From NCBI GenBank assembly GCA_947259185.1, contig CAMYKT010000009.1, forward strand, positions 1 to 64,000: a stretch of DNA of 64,000 nucleotides, read 5' to 3'. Shown piece after piece: positions 19,260 to 28,802 of the stretch; the first letter of the stretch is position 1, and each line of letters begins with the position of its first letter. Both the position numbers and the translations under genes were made by a program. The notes below the pieces were generated by a model. That model was not told the origin of the DNA. It did not search any database and saw only the letters and a program-made list of their open reading frames with translations. This DNA is from an uncultured Methanobacteriaceae archaeon. Its GTDB lineage: Archaea > Methanobacteriota > Methanobacteria > Methanobacteriales > Methanobacteriaceae.

Positions 19260-20348
19260 TTATGATGCATCTGGCTTTTTATCAGCCACAATGATTTTAC
19301 CATAATAAAAAGCAGCAAATGCACCAATCATGGTGGGGATGATATAACTGGCCAGCCTATCAATTACACTGGCGGCCATTACCACATCCGCGGATATGCC
19401 TACCACTGCAAATAATCCCACCAAAGTAGCCTCCCTTAATCCTAAAGATCCAGGGAGAATAGGTAGAAGCGAAATCAAAATACCTACCGTATAAATTATC
19501 ACCAGGGAAATTACAGGAGGTTGAACCCCTACAGCCAAAAAGCAAACATACAGTCGGGTCATATCCACCCCCCACATGCCAAAAGATAGTATAACACCTA
19601 TTATCAATACTTTACGATCTTTTAAGGCCATAGTAAACCCGGTGGTAAATCGGTTGATATAAAAAATTAATTTATCCCGGATATCATGAAAATGGATTTC
19701 TTTTCTGGTAATTTTTAAAAAGAAAGGGAAAACTGATCGGGCAACAGATAAAGTTATTTTCTGGGCTATCCTTTGATTCGAGCCGGCATAGACCACTACA
19801 CTAAAGAAGATAATGGTAATTAGTATAAGGGCAGTCACAATTAGTCGGGTCCAGATAGATATGTTCCAGCTTAATATCAAAATCGCTGAGAGAATGGAAA
19901 TGATTATAAATGGTAAAAACTCAAAAACTCGATCAGCAGTAGAAGATGCAAATCCAATTTCAAAGGGAGTTCCTTTTATTTCCTTTAAAAGATAGGCTCG
20001 CAGTGGTTCTCCTCCTGCAGCACCGGGAGTAATGTTATTCCCAAATATACTGGCAAAAAGCATTACCAGGACACTACTATAACGGGGAGACACATCCACC
20101 AGATCCAGGATTAATTTCCATCTAAAGGCCCATAGTAAAAATATGAATGCTTGCAACACAAAATTTAAAGCTAAAAACCATAAATTAGTTCTTTCTAAAG
20201 CCGATATTATATCTCCCAATCCTGCCAGAGCAGTTATAGCAAAGATTAGTGCTGCTGCAGCTAAAAAGGATAAAATTATCTCTTTTTTATGATCCTTTAT
20301 AAAAGCATAATAATCCTGTTTTTTTATATTATTATCTGATGAAGACAT
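19260..20348 (-). CDS. Flippase-like (UPF0104/AglD-type, LPG-synthase TM domain) membrane protein
   Basis: A 362-residue protein with about eight membrane helices and the conserved motifs ALNFVLQAFIFLLWAFRW, ITPGAAGGEPLRAYLL (near residue 110) and LPGSLGLREATLVGLF (near residue 300). This is the TIGR00374-type family related to the membrane part of lysylphosphatidylglycerol synthase and to AglD. It lacks the aminoacyl-transferase domain, so lipid flipping or a lipid-linked sugar role is more likely than lysylation. An AGAGG site precedes the ATG. It is 16 nt downstream of the RraA-like gene, so probably part of a DUF211-RraA-flippase transcript. Confidence 0.82.
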   Translation of the reverse strand: MSSSDNNIKKQDYYAFIKDHKKEIILSFLAAAALIFAITALAGLGDIISALERTNLWFLALNFVLQAFIFLLWAFRWKLILDLVDVSPRYSSVLVMLFASIFGNNITPGAAGGEPLRAYLLKEIKGTPFEIGFASSTADRVFEFLPFIIISILSAILILSWNISIWTRLIVTALILITIIFFSVVVYAGSNQRIAQKITLSVARSVFPFFLKITRKEIHFHDIRDKLIFYINRFTTGFTMALKDRKVLIIGVILSFGMWGVDMTRLYVCFLAVGVQPPVISLVIIYTVGILISLLPILPGSLGLREATLVGLFAVVGISADVVMAASVIDRLASYIIPTMIGAFAAFYYGKIIVADKKPDAS

Positions 20349-20363
20349 GAACGGCCTCTTTAA

Positions 20364-21026
20364 TTAAATATCCAAAATTTTAGATAGAGGCTTACCTTCC
20401 TCAATCTGTTTTACTATAAGATTTTCACGTTTTATTATTTCCTTAGCGATTTCCATAACCTCTATAAAGTTTTCTCGGGGTACAACCACCACCCCACATT
20501 CATCACCAAATAAATAATCCCCTGGATTAACCATGGTTCCCTGGCAATCCAGTTGAATATTTATTTTTCCCTCGTTTAGCGGCCGTCCAGCATTGGGAAT
20601 GACTTTTCTGGCAAATACCGGATAATTCATGGTTTTAATTGAATCTAAATCTCTACATGCTCCAAAAATAATTGTTCCTGCGATAGCCTTCTTTTTAGCA
20701 GCTTTAGAAGTTAGTTCCCCCCATACAGCATTCTCATCACCTTCTGTGAAAATGAAAATCACCTCTTCGGGTAAGGCATGGTCAATTCCACGGACGGAAG
20801 TCCCCCAATCATCATCTTTAGTACACAATGTTACTATATTCCCAAATAACTTTTGGCCATTAAGGGATTTTACACCAGGGATTATACCCTGATTTCCAGT
20901 TACTTGCTTTAAAGAATCAGATATTTGAGGGGTGGATAAATAAGGAATCAATTTCTTGAAATCTGACTTTTTATTCAAAAATTTATCTAATAACCTGTAA
21001 GAGGTTTTTTTACGTTTTTCATCCAT
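20364..21026 (-). CDS. RraA family protein
   Basis: A 220-residue protein of the RraA / class II oxaloacetate-HMG aldolase fold. Motifs include LFGNIVTLCTKDDDWG, WGELTSKAAKKKAIAGTIIFGACRD and GDYLFGDECGVVVVP, the last carrying the acidic metal-site residues. Bacterial relatives inhibit RNase E or act as oxaloacetate decarboxylase/HMG aldolase; archaeal function is not established. The ATG is 6 nt after the DUF211 stop and is followed closely by a membrane protein gene. Confidence 0.82.
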   Translation of the reverse strand: MDEKRKKTSYRLLDKFLNKKSDFKKLIPYLSTPQISDSLKQVTGNQGIIPGVKSLNGQKLFGNIVTLCTKDDDWGTSVRGIDHALPEEVIFIFTEGDENAVWGELTSKAAKKKAIAGTIIFGACRDLDSIKTMNYPVFARKVIPNAGRPLNEGKINIQLDCQGTMVNPGDYLFGDECGVVVVPRENFIEVMEIAKEIIKRENLIVKQIEEGKPLSKILDI

Positions 21027-21032
21027 CTAAAA

Positions 21033-21323
21033 TCAATCCTGAGGTGTTGTAACCTCTTCCACCATGTTTCTACCTGCTACTACTTCATCAACACTGTGTA
21101 TAGAACCACCATACTCTTCAATGGCCCTGCTGATTTCATCAAAATTGAGATCATTCCCCTGGATGGTGACTTTGATATTTTCAGTTTCTTTATCAATTTC
21201 CATTAAAGTGATATTTACACCTTCCACTCCACTAAATTCACTTAAATATTTAGCATAATAAGGTATTATTGGATCATGTGGCTTTAAAATATCTAAAACA
21301 ATTCTAATCAAACCTTTTGCCAA
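21033..21323 (-). CDS. DUF211 protein
   Basis: A 96-residue ferredoxin-like-fold protein of the archaeal DUF211 family, recognised from the start MAKGLIRIVLDILKPHDP and the stretch GVNITLMEIDKETENIKVTI. Members resemble ACT-like small-molecule or metal-binding regulators, but no function is established. It is the first gene of a probable three-gene minus-strand unit. Confidence 0.85.
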   Translation of the reverse strand: MAKGLIRIVLDILKPHDPIIPYYAKYLSEFSGVEGVNITLMEIDKETENIKVTIQGNDLNFDEISRAIEEYGGSIHSVDEVVAGRNMVEEVTTPQD

Positions 21324-21670
21324 TCATATTCCTCCCAAAATTTTTATAATAGAGTTATATTTATCTTACTAATTGATTAAAAAATAATTATTGGTACTTT
21401 AGTTAATTTAACTTTGCATTTTCTAATTGATAAATCTATAATGCCATGGGATGGATTATAAGTTATTTTAAGATTAAAATTTCTCATAACCCGTAGGTTC
21501 TCATATTTTCCCTGTTTACTATCAATCTACAACTATATAGAATTTTGTTTCCAATATATTTTTTTAATATTAACACATCTTCAATTTTATATATGAGTTT
21601 GATTATATATTTCCTATAGATACTATTACAGTGATAATATATTTTACAGTCACCTTAAAAAGGGCTTAAC
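21324..21670. other. Divergent intergenic region between DUF211 and UPF0292 genes
   Basis: A 347-bp AT-rich region with no gene I can support. TTTTATATAT at 21585-21594 is a plausible TATA box for the plus-strand gene at 21671, which would give a leader of about 50 nt. Confidence 0.4.
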
Positions 21671-22120
21671 ATGAGCTATAGGAGATTATTACGTTTAAGT
21701 GAAGAACTAGATGAATTAAAAAAGAATGGGGAAGAAGGAGTACCTATTCTTATTGAGGGCAAAAAAGATGAAGAAGCTCTTGAAAAGTTAGGCATAAAAG
21801 GGGATTTTATAAAAGTTTCCGGTACTCATCTGAAACTTTTTGAAGTTGCCGAATTAGCTGCTAATTCATCTTCAAAGGTAATTATTCTCACCGATTTTGA
21901 TAAAAAAGGAAATCATTTGGCAAAAAAATTATCCAGAGATATTCAAAGCCTTGGATCCCATCCGGATTTACAGATTAGAAACAGAATAATGGGATTGACC
22001 CGCCGATATATAAAAGACATTGAAAGTCTTCCCAAACACATTATTCAACTGGAAGTTGATGTTTATCCCCATAGTTGCTGTATACCATCACTGTTTTCAT
22101 ATCGTAATTCGTTAATTTAG
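21671..22120 (+). CDS. UPF0292 family Toprim-domain protein
   Basis: A 149-residue protein with a Toprim fold: the acidic [16 protein letters not shown] motif near residue 28 and the [15 protein letters not shown] motif near residue 75, both as in DnaG and RNase M5. It belongs to the small archaeal UPF0292 family. No catalytic function has been shown. The last roughly 25 residues ([19 protein letters not shown]) look unlike the charged tail I expect for the family and may reflect divergence or a frameshift. It is directly upstream of the primase-like dnaG, another Toprim protein. Confidence 0.78.
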   Translation: MSYRRLLRLSEELDELKKNGEEGVPILIEGKKDEEALEKLGIKGDFIKVSGTHLKLFEVAELAANSSSKVIILTDFDKKGNHLAKKLSRDIQSLGSHPDLQIRNRIMGLTRRYIKDIESLPKHIIQLEVDVYPHSCCIPSLFSYRNSLI

Positions 22121-22143
22121 ATTGTTGAATTAGCAATTGCGAA

Positions 22144-22163
22144 TGCAAGTCAATTGATTTGCA
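22144..22163. promoter_or_regulatory. 20-bp near-perfect palindrome upstream of dnaG
   Basis: TGCAAGTCAATTGATTTGCA is symmetrical except for one base pair. It lies 81 bp before the dnaG start in the gap after the UPF0292 gene. It could be an operator or an RNA hairpin; function is not known. Confidence 0.4.
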
Positions 22164-22243
22164 AAATTTCAGGTAATCCTGGAACAATTACAAGGATAAC
22201 AAATTTTATCCCTGAAAGTATCTACATAATAGGGAGGCTTAAT

Positions 22244-23383
22244 ATGGGAAAAGAAGAAATAAGTACAACTAAATATCTCATTCACGCTCAAATTAATGCT
22301 AATGGAATTGTAGAAAAGCCAGATGTGGTGGGGGCTATATTTGGTCAAACTGAAGGTCTTTTAAGTAATGATCTGGATCTTAGAGAGCTGCAAAAAACTG
22401 GCAGAATAGGTAGAATCAAAGTAAATATAACTTCAAGAGGAGGGCGATCTAAAGGAGAAATAGTTATCCCCTCCAGCCTTGATCGAGTTGAAACAGCCAT
22501 ACTGGCTGCTTCTCTAGAAACCATTAACAGGGTAGGGCCCTGTGAAGCCTATATTCAGGTTTCAAAAGTGGAGGATGTCCGTGCCGTCAAACGTAAAAAA
22601 GTGGTAGATCGGGCAAAAGAGATATACGCTGGAATGATGGATGAAGTAACTCCCGAAAGTCTCAAAATGATTGAAGAAGTTAAAGAAGCCATGCGTATAC
22701 ATGAAATTGCCGAATATGGTGATGAAAAACTTCCAGCCGGCCCTAATGTTCCTACTTCAGATGCCATCCTGGTAGTAGAAGGCAGGAGCGATGTTTTAAA
22801 TTTACTAAAACACGGAATAAAAAACGCCATTGCAGTTGAAGGAGTAAGTGTACCTCGAACTGTAGCCGAATTAACCCGTAAAAAGACAGTTACTGCTTTT
22901 GTAGATGGTGATCGTGGCGGGGAATTAATTTTAAAAGAATTACTTCAAGTAGGGGAAATAGACTATGTAACCCGTGCCCCTAAAGGAAAAGAAGTGGAAG
23001 ATCTAGGTAAAGACGAAATTATGGTTGCTCTCAGGGATAAAGTACCTATTGAACAGATGTACCACGACCTGGGCATTAAAGTAGAACCTAAAACTGAAGA
23101 CAAAATGGTTTTGCTAAAAAATATCCTGAAAGACCTGGAAAGTACAGGAAATGCGGAGATATTAGACGATGCCCTTAATATTTTAAAAGAAGTTAAAGTT
23201 GAAAATTTATATGAAGAATTAAAAAGAGTGACCAATCACCCCTATGCCGTGGTCTTTGATGGTGTAATCAGTCAGCGCCTGATAGATATTGCTATGGATA
23301 AAGGAGTGAAGCATATAGTTGCAGTAAGAACTGGTGAAGTGGTTAAAAGGCCAGAAAAAATAAAAATAATTACCCACCAGTAA
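22244..23383 (+). CDS. dnaG: Archaeal DnaG-like primase
   Basis: A 379-residue archaeal DnaG. The Toprim domain is clear near residues 140-215: ILVVEGRSDVLNLLKHG, then TAFVDGDRGGELIL. It lacks the bacterial zinc-binding and helicase-binding domains, as expected for archaea. In archaea it is found with the RNA exosome, where it helps bind poly(A), and it has primase activity in vitro. The frame is open back to 22154, but GGGAGG lies just before the ATG at 22244, which gives the family N-terminus MGKEEISTTKYLIH. Confidence 0.93.
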   Translation: MGKEEISTTKYLIHAQINANGIVEKPDVVGAIFGQTEGLLSNDLDLRELQKTGRIGRIKVNITSRGGRSKGEIVIPSSLDRVETAILAASLETINRVGPCEAYIQVSKVEDVRAVKRKKVVDRAKEIYAGMMDEVTPESLKMIEEVKEAMRIHEIAEYGDEKLPAGPNVPTSDAILVVEGRSDVLNLLKHGIKNAIAVEGVSVPRTVAELTRKKTVTAFVDGDRGGELILKELLQVGEIDYVTRAPKGKEVEDLGKDEIMVALRDKVPIEQMYHDLGIKVEPKTEDKMVLLKNILKDLESTGNAEILDDALNILKEVKVENLYEELKRVTNHPYAVVFDGVISQRLIDIAMDKGVKHIVAVRTGEVVKRPEKIKIITHQ

Positions 23384-23470
23384 ATAATACCGATATTAAC
23401 ACTCTAATAAATTATTTTTTTATTTTTTTATTTTTATTGTCTGTACTTCATATGCACCTGAGGCATTAAA

Positions 23471-24982
23471 ATGTACATAAATCTGAAAAAAAAGTTTTTA
23501 GATGAAATAGAAACCACTGCAGAAATAAATATTCCTCATGATCCTCTGGATAGAGTAATTGGACACGAAGATGTTATTAAGCTAGCAAAAATTGCTGCCA
23601 GACAAAAAAGAAATCTTTTACTGGTTGGTCCTCCCGGAATAGGAAAATCCCTTATTGCTCAATCCCTATCTTTTCATTTATCAACTCCAGGTGAAGAAAT
23701 ATCTGCTGTTCATAATCCAGAAAGGCCAGAAAGACCCTTTATTGAGGTTAAAACAAAAAAGGAGATGGATAATGAAATTGAAGATAAAAAAAGAGCGGAA
23801 GGAGAATATACAAGTCCGGAAATGGTTCCAGATTTAGTAGCCGAACGATTAGGATTTAAATGTATTCACTGCGGAGATTACAATAGTGCTTACCAGAGCA
23901 TATGCCCCCAATGTGGAGGGGATAAATTTTCACATATCAGTGCCCGGAGAAAACACCTGGGTGACCTTTTAGGAATGTTTGAAATGAATTCAGGTTCAGA
24001 AAATATTCCTCAAGAAAGGGTCACCACCACCCGAATAGTGAATAAGCGGGAAGAAGTTGTAATATATGAAAGGGTGAATGGAAAAGAAATAAAGGTAATG
24101 GATCAACAATCCCTGGAAAAAAGGCGCAAAATAGTGGAAGAAAATCCCCGCCATGTAATCGTTCCCTTAAAACGAAAAAATTTTATTCAGGCTACTGGTG
24201 CCAGTGAAACTGAGTTATTAGGTGATGTAAGACATGACCCCTATGGTGGGCATTGTGAACTGGGTAGTGCCCCTTATGAAAGAGTTATTCCAGGAGCCAT
24301 ACATGAGGCACACGAAGGAGTGCTTTTTATCGATGAAATAATTCACATCGCCAGTTTACAGCGATACATATTAAGTGCTATGCAGGAAAAAATATTCCCC
24401 ATTGTAGGCAGAAACCCTCAGAGTGCAGGTAGTTCTGTTAAGGTGGAAAATGTTCCCTGCGACTTTATTTTTGTTGCGGCATGTAATTTAATGGATTTAA
24501 GATATATTTTACCTCCCCTCAGATCCCGTATACAGGGAGAAGGATATGAAGTTCTCATGAATACCACCATGAAAGCTACTCCCGAAAATGCTGAAAAAAT
24601 TGGCCAGTTCATTGCCCAGGAAATTAATATAGATGGAAAAATACCCCATGCAACTACAGAAGCTGTTAAAATATTGATTAAAGAGGCAAAAAAAAGAGCA
24701 TATGTAATTGATGACCAGAAAAATGCTTTTACTCTCCGACTTCGGGACCTGGGAGGGGTTATTAGAATGGCAGGTGATTTTGCTGTAATGGAAGATAGTA
24801 GCATTATAACCAAAAAACATATGTCCCTGGCTGTAATTAAATCTCTTTCTATTGAAGATCAAATATTAAAGCGTTATGAAAGCTATGAAAAAGCTATCCA
24901 ACAAGATTTAACATCCTCCCATGTTATCAAAGATCAACATGCTCCTTTTAAAAATGAAAATGTTGACCGCAGTTACCTTTAA
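23471..24982 (+). CDS. Lon-like AAA+ ATPase with zinc-ribbon insertion and no protease domain
   Basis: A 503-residue ATPase. Walker A is GPPGIGKS at residues 53-60 and Walker B is GVLFIDEI near residue 280, with sensor-like VAACN and arginine-finger region PPLRSRI beyond. Between the Walker motifs sits a zinc ribbon, with cysteines at 131, 134, 145 and 148 (CIHCG, CPQCGG), in a long charged insertion. The AAA+ part resembles LonB, but neither the membrane helices of archaeal LonB nor the Ser-Lys protease domain is present. The target is unknown; unfoldase, remodelling or MoxR-like chaperone roles are all possible. An AGG-type site precedes the ATG. Confidence 0.75.
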   Translation: MYINLKKKFLDEIETTAEINIPHDPLDRVIGHEDVIKLAKIAARQKRNLLLVGPPGIGKSLIAQSLSFHLSTPGEEISAVHNPERPERPFIEVKTKKEMDNEIEDKKRAEGEYTSPEMVPDLVAERLGFKCIHCGDYNSAYQSICPQCGGDKFSHISARRKHLGDLLGMFEMNSGSENIPQERVTTTRIVNKREEVVIYERVNGKEIKVMDQQSLEKRRKIVEENPRHVIVPLKRKNFIQATGASETELLGDVRHDPYGGHCELGSAPYERVIPGAIHEAHEGVLFIDEIIHIASLQRYILSAMQEKIFPIVGRNPQSAGSSVKVENVPCDFIFVAACNLMDLRYILPPLRSRIQGEGYEVLMNTTMKATPENAEKIGQFIAQEINIDGKIPHATTEAVKILIKEAKKRAYVIDDQKNAFTLRLRDLGGVIRMAGDFAVMEDSSIITKKHMSLAVIKSLSIEDQILKRYESYEKAIQQDLTSSHVIKDQHAPFKNENVDRSYL

Positions 24983-25087
24983 AAAATATTATTTCACATA
25001 TACCGTCTATTTAATCCAGAGACAACAAACACTATTAATATAAATAATTTAGATTTAAGTTATATAAAATCATTAAAACTTGATATC

Positions 25088-26086
25088 ATGAATCCTTATC
25101 CTCAAAAAGCTGGAAAAAATCAGATTAATTCTTCAGAAGATTTTAAGTCATCAGAATCAACCTGGTCCCAGGAAGGTGGAAGAAAAACAATTTTAGAAGT
25201 ATTGGATTTTCCAGATATGATTGAAGAATATTTAATAGAACTGGAAATTCGAAATTATTCGCTTAACACCATAAAAACGTATAAATCAATTGTTAATAAT
25301 TTTTATAAGTTTTTACTTGGTGAAGAAGACCTCTATGACGATCGTAGAGTTCTAAGATCCTTCAAAAAATACATACAATTCCTTAAACGGGATAAAAAGG
25401 TTTCACAAAATTACATTTATCTGGTTACCGTGGTGGTGAAAAAATTTTTGGAATATCACGAAATTTACATTTTGAATGAAGTTAAAACACCTAAAAGAAC
25501 CAAATCCCTGCCTAAATCCTTGAATGAAACCGAAGTAAAGAATTTGATTAATGCAGTTGAATGTAATCTGCATAGCTCAGAAGAATCACATGGGCAGAAA
25601 TGTATCAAGTTACGTAATAAAGTTATACTGGCTCTTTTATACTCATCTGGACTTAGAATATCTGAATTGGTATCTTTAAGGTCGGACGATGTAGATCCTG
25701 ACGATAGAACTATTCGAATAAGAGGTAAGGGTGAAAAAGATCGTATTGTGCTATTCGATGAAGAAACAAAGAATTTAATTAAGGAATATATTATATTCAT
25801 AGGTAATGAAGATGATTATCTATTTTTGAACCGTTTTGGAAACCCTATAACTCCCCGGTATGTGCAAATGATGATAAAAAATTATGCCCTGCAGGCCGGT
25901 ATCAAGAAAAAAGTAACTCCTCATATTTTAAGGCACTCTTTTGCCACCCATCTTCTAAAGAATGGTGTGGATATACGGGCCATACAGCAGCTTTTGGGGC
26001 ATTCTAACCTTTCTACTACACAAATTTACACCAGTGTAGATATGCAAACTCTGCGAAATGTTTATGACCGGGCCCGGTTAAAGTAG
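25088..26086 (+). CDS. xerA: Tyrosine recombinase XerA
   Basis: A 332-residue site-specific tyrosine recombinase. It has an N-terminal SAM-like core-binding domain ([18 protein letters not shown]) and a catalytic domain with the full set: Arg in [12 protein letters not shown], Lys in GKGEKDR, HxxR in [14 protein letters not shown], the second His in [14 protein letters not shown], and the Tyr in that last motif. It would resolve chromosome dimers at a dif-like site. The roughly 40 residues before the core domain are low-complexity and polar. There are no phage or integron genes around, so a housekeeping role is most likely. Confidence 0.92.
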   Translation: MNPYPQKAGKNQINSSEDFKSSESTWSQEGGRKTILEVLDFPDMIEEYLIELEIRNYSLNTIKTYKSIVNNFYKFLLGEEDLYDDRRVLRSFKKYIQFLKRDKKVSQNYIYLVTVVVKKFLEYHEIYILNEVKTPKRTKSLPKSLNETEVKNLINAVECNLHSSEESHGQKCIKLRNKVILALLYSSGLRISELVSLRSDDVDPDDRTIRIRGKGEKDRIVLFDEETKNLIKEYIIFIGNEDDYLFLNRFGNPITPRYVQMMIKNYALQAGIKKKVTPHILRHSFATHLLKNGVDIRAIQQLLGHSNLSTTQIYTSVDMQTLRNVYDRARLK

Positions 26087-26128
26087 TTTTAAAAAATAAG
26101 GCATAAGAATTCATAAAAATTAAAATAG

Positions 26129-27211
26129 TTAATTAACTCCCTCTCTTGTTATTATTCTTTGATTATATTTCATCTCTTCAAATATAATCAAAAAATGAGT
26201 CCCCTGATTTTTTTCAAGTTTAATGGTTCCCCCCAGTTGATTAACCAGAGTATAAACCATTCGAAAGCCAAATGACCCCTTATTCGGAAATTCAATTTCT
26301 GGAGGAATCCCCCTGCCATTATCCGATATTTTGAGATAAATCTTTCTGTCATCCAATCTAAATAGTTCTATCTTTATTTCCCCTGATCTTTTTAAGGGAA
26401 AGGCATGTTTTAAGGAATTGGTAACCAGTTCATTTATTATCAAACCACAGGGAATAGCACTTTCTAAATTAAGAAATATTCCATCTGCTTGAAATAATAT
26501 ATTAACCTTAGAACTCTTATTGTAAGAACTGGAAAGCTGTGAAAATAGACCGGGCAAATATTCGGTAAAATTAATTCGATTCAAATCATTTGATTGATAC
26601 ATTTTCTCATGAATCATGGCCATTGATTTAATCTGGTTTACATAATCCCTGAAGAAGTTGTTAATGCGAGGATCATTAAAGTATTTAGATTGAAGAGAAA
26701 ACAGGCTAATTATAATCTGTAAATTGTTTTTAACCCGGTGGTGAATCTCTTTTAAAAGAGCATCTTTTTCTTTTAGTGATTTTTCAAGTTGTCGATTTAG
26801 TGCTCTTTCTTTTAAAAAGTACATTTTATTCTTCTTTGCTTCATGTTTGTACAGGGCCAGTTCAATATTTACTTTTAAATCCTGCTCCTGGAATGGTTTT
26901 AGAATATAACCATAAGGTTCTGTTTTTTTTGCGCGTTTGAGAATATCTCCATTAGAATACGCTGTTAAATAGACAACGGGAATATCAAATCGATCCCCAA
27001 TAACCTGGGCTGCTTCAATGCCATCCATTTCGCCTTCCAGCATGATATCCATTAGTACTGAATCTGGACAATTTTGTTCAATTTTTTCCAGGGCTTCTTC
27101 AGCAGAAGAACTTATGGCAGGTACCACATAGCCCAGGTCTTCTAAAATAGATTTAATGTCCTGAGCCACTAGCTCTTCGTCTTCGACAATGAGAATTTTT
27201 TCATTCACCAT
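26129..27211 (-). CDS. Response regulator-histidine kinase hybrid (REC-HisKA_2-HATPase)
   Basis: A 360-residue cytosolic signalling protein. The N-terminal receiver domain has the acidic pair in LIVEDEE and the phosphoacceptor Asp in [14 protein letters not shown] coiled linker follows, then the kinase dimerisation box [16 protein letters not shown] (about residue 155) and an ATPase domain ending with [12 protein letters not shown]. There is no membrane helix. The frame opens at 27229, but the ATG at 27211 has GGAAGG at good spacing and overlaps the upstream gene by 11 nt. It shares a 57-nt identical segment with its neighbour, so the pair arose by duplication or has been gene-converted. Confidence 0.88.
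   Translation of the reverse strand: MVNEKILIVEDEELVAQDIKSILEDLGYVVPAISSSAEEALEKIEQNCPDSVLMDIMLEGEMDGIEAAQVIGDRFDIPVVYLTAYSNGDILKRAKKTEPYGYILKPFQEQDLKVNIELALYKHEAKKNKMYFLKERALNRQLEKSLKEKDALLKEIHHRVKNNLQIIISLFSLQSKYFNDPRINNFFRDYVNQIKSMAMIHEKMYQSNDLNRINFTEYLPGLFSQLSSSYNKSSKVNILFQADGIFLNLESAIPCGLIINELVTNSLKHAFPLKRSGEIKIELFRLDDRKIYLKISDNGRGIPPEIEFPNKGSFGFRMVYTLVNQLGGTIKLEKNQGTHFLIIFEEMKYNQRIITREGVN
26403..26459. repeat. 57-nt segment identical to 27463-27519
   Basis: This part of the kinase ATPase domain (coding for [19 protein letters not shown]) is identical at DNA level to the same region of the neighbouring kinase, including third codon positions. Confidence 0.85.
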
Positions 27212-28637
27212 TTGCTGACCTTCCTTCATAATTTAGCTCTTGGAAGCATATTTTAAAGCTGGTCCCCTGACTTGTATCCAGTTTAATATCTCCATTTATA
27301 CGCTTATTTAAAAAGTATACTAATTGAAGACCGAATGTGTCTGTATTATTCAATTCAATTCCCGGTGGAAGGCCTCTGCCATTATCTTTAACTATTAATA
27401 CAATTTTTTCATCATCTTTAAAAAGTTTTAAGGTGATTTCCCCCTTCTCTTCTGGGGAAAAAGCATGTTTTAAGGAATTGGTAACCAGTTCATTTATTAT
27501 CAAACCACAGGGAATAGCAGTTTCAATATTTAAAAAAATTTCATCTAATTCAAGTTTTAATCTGATATTCTGTGCTTTGCTATGGAAAAAATGAAAAATA
27601 TCTTGGCTGAGATTCCTTATATATTCTGAGAAGTTAATGCTGGCTAAATCGGGAGAATGATAAAGTTTTTCATGTACCAGGGCAATGGAACTAACTCTAT
27701 TTTGACTTTCTTTAAAAATTTCCAATGCTTCTGGATCTTTAATGAATCGGGATTGGAGTCTTAATAAACTGGATATAACCTGCAGGTTATTTTTTACCCG
27801 GTGATGAATTTCCTGGAGTAGAATCTCTTTTTCTTTTAAAGATTCTTTAATTTTATTTTCATCCAATTTACGCTGAGTAATATCCTGTTCTGTTCCCAGT
27901 ATTTTTAAGGGCCTTCCCGCTGTATCATTTATTATCTTACCTTGAGAATATACAAATCTTAAAGATCCATCTGGCAGCAATATACGATACTCCTGAGAAA
28001 AGCTGCTTTTATTTTTCAAAGCTTCTTGAATGGTATCTGATACTCTTTTTTTATCACCAGGGTGTATGAAATCTAGGAATCTGGAAAAATTAAAATCCTG
28101 TTCAATTTTTTCCACACCAAAGATTCTGAAAAATTCATCAGAGGCATCCATATCTTCAGATTGAATATCGAATTCCCAGCTGCCAATTTTCCCAATTTTT
28201 TGAGCTTCTTTTAATTGCCAATGCCTTTTAAGAAGTTCTTCTTCTGCTTTTTTTAGTTTAATCTGTTCTTCGACCTCTATCATGGCCCTTTTTATAGCAG
28301 GCCCTAATTTAGATAAATTACTTTTTAGTACGTAATCCGTAACCCCTCTTTTTAAGGCCTCTACTGCAAATTCTTCCCCTATTTTTCCACTTACAAAAAT
28401 AAAGGGTATTTCCGGACATTTATTCTTGGCGATTTCCAGGGCAGATATTCCATCAAAATTAGGTAGAGAATGGTCTGCTAAGATTAAATCGGGCTTAAAT
28501 TCATCAATTAGTCTAACATAGTCATCTTCCAGTTCAGTAGTCTGTGATAAAAAGTCTATGCCAGATTGCCTAATTTCTCTTTCAATTAATTCCACATCAA
28601 AGGGAACATCTTCCAGTATAAGAATTTTGGATGTCAA
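27201..28637 (-). CDS. Response regulator-PAS-histidine kinase hybrid (REC-PAS-HisKA_2-HATPase)
   Basis: A 478-residue cytosolic protein. The receiver domain comes first ([16 protein letters not shown], phosphoacceptor Asp in [13 protein letters not shown]). A PAS domain follows at about residues 150-265 ([37 protein letters not shown]), then the phosphoacceptor box [17 protein letters not shown] and an ATPase domain with [12 protein letters not shown]. It is the first gene of a two-kinase unit. The receiver at the N-terminus means its kinase activity may be set by phosphotransfer from another kinase. The neighbour lacks the PAS domain; otherwise they are parallel in design. Confidence 0.88.
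   Translation of the reverse strand: MTSKILILEDVPFDVELIEREIRQSGIDFLSQTTELEDDYVRLIDEFKPDLILADHSLPNFDGISALEIAKNKCPEIPFIFVSGKIGEEFAVEALKRGVTDYVLKSNLSKLGPAIKRAMIEVEEQIKLKKAEEELLKRHWQLKEAQKIGKIGSWEFDIQSEDMDASDEFFRIFGVEKIEQDFNFSRFLDFIHPGDKKRVSDTIQEALKNKSSFSQEYRILLPDGSLRFVYSQGKIINDTAGRPLKILGTEQDITQRKLDENKIKESLKEKEILLQEIHHRVKNNLQVISSLLRLQSRFIKDPEALEIFKESQNRVSSIALVHEKLYHSPDLASINFSEYIRNLSQDIFHFFHSKAQNIRLKLELDEIFLNIETAIPCGLIINELVTNSLKHAFSPEEKGEITLKLFKDDEKIVLIVKDNGRGLPPGIELNNTDTFGLQLVYFLNKRINGDIKLDTSQGTSFKICFQELNYEGRSANGE
27463..27519. repeat. 57-nt segment identical to 26403-26459
   Basis: Second copy of the identical kinase-domain segment, same orientation, 1,060 bp away. See the partner copy. Confidence 0.85.
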
Positions 28638-28802
28638 GATTATCTGAAGGGGGTATATAGTTTATTATTAATATTTTTATCTAATTTTGTCCATAATAAA
28701 GAAGGAGTTTAACATAAAATCTATATGCAGTCCAATTAATAGTAATTATAAGCATAATTGTTAGGATTTTTAGTAATAATTTAAAAACTCTGGAGAGATA
28801 GT

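Noticed and set aside
22154..22243. Upstream extension of dnaG by 30 codons
   Set aside because: A clear GGGAGG site and the family N-terminus support the ATG at 22244.
24418..24862. Minus-strand frames of 117-131 codons opposite the Lon-like gene
   Set aside because: Shadows of the plus-strand gene with no homology or ribosome site.
25088..26086. XerA as the integrase of a mobile element
   Set aside because: No attachment-site repeats, tRNA junction or phage/plasmid genes nearby; the protein fits the housekeeping XerA type.
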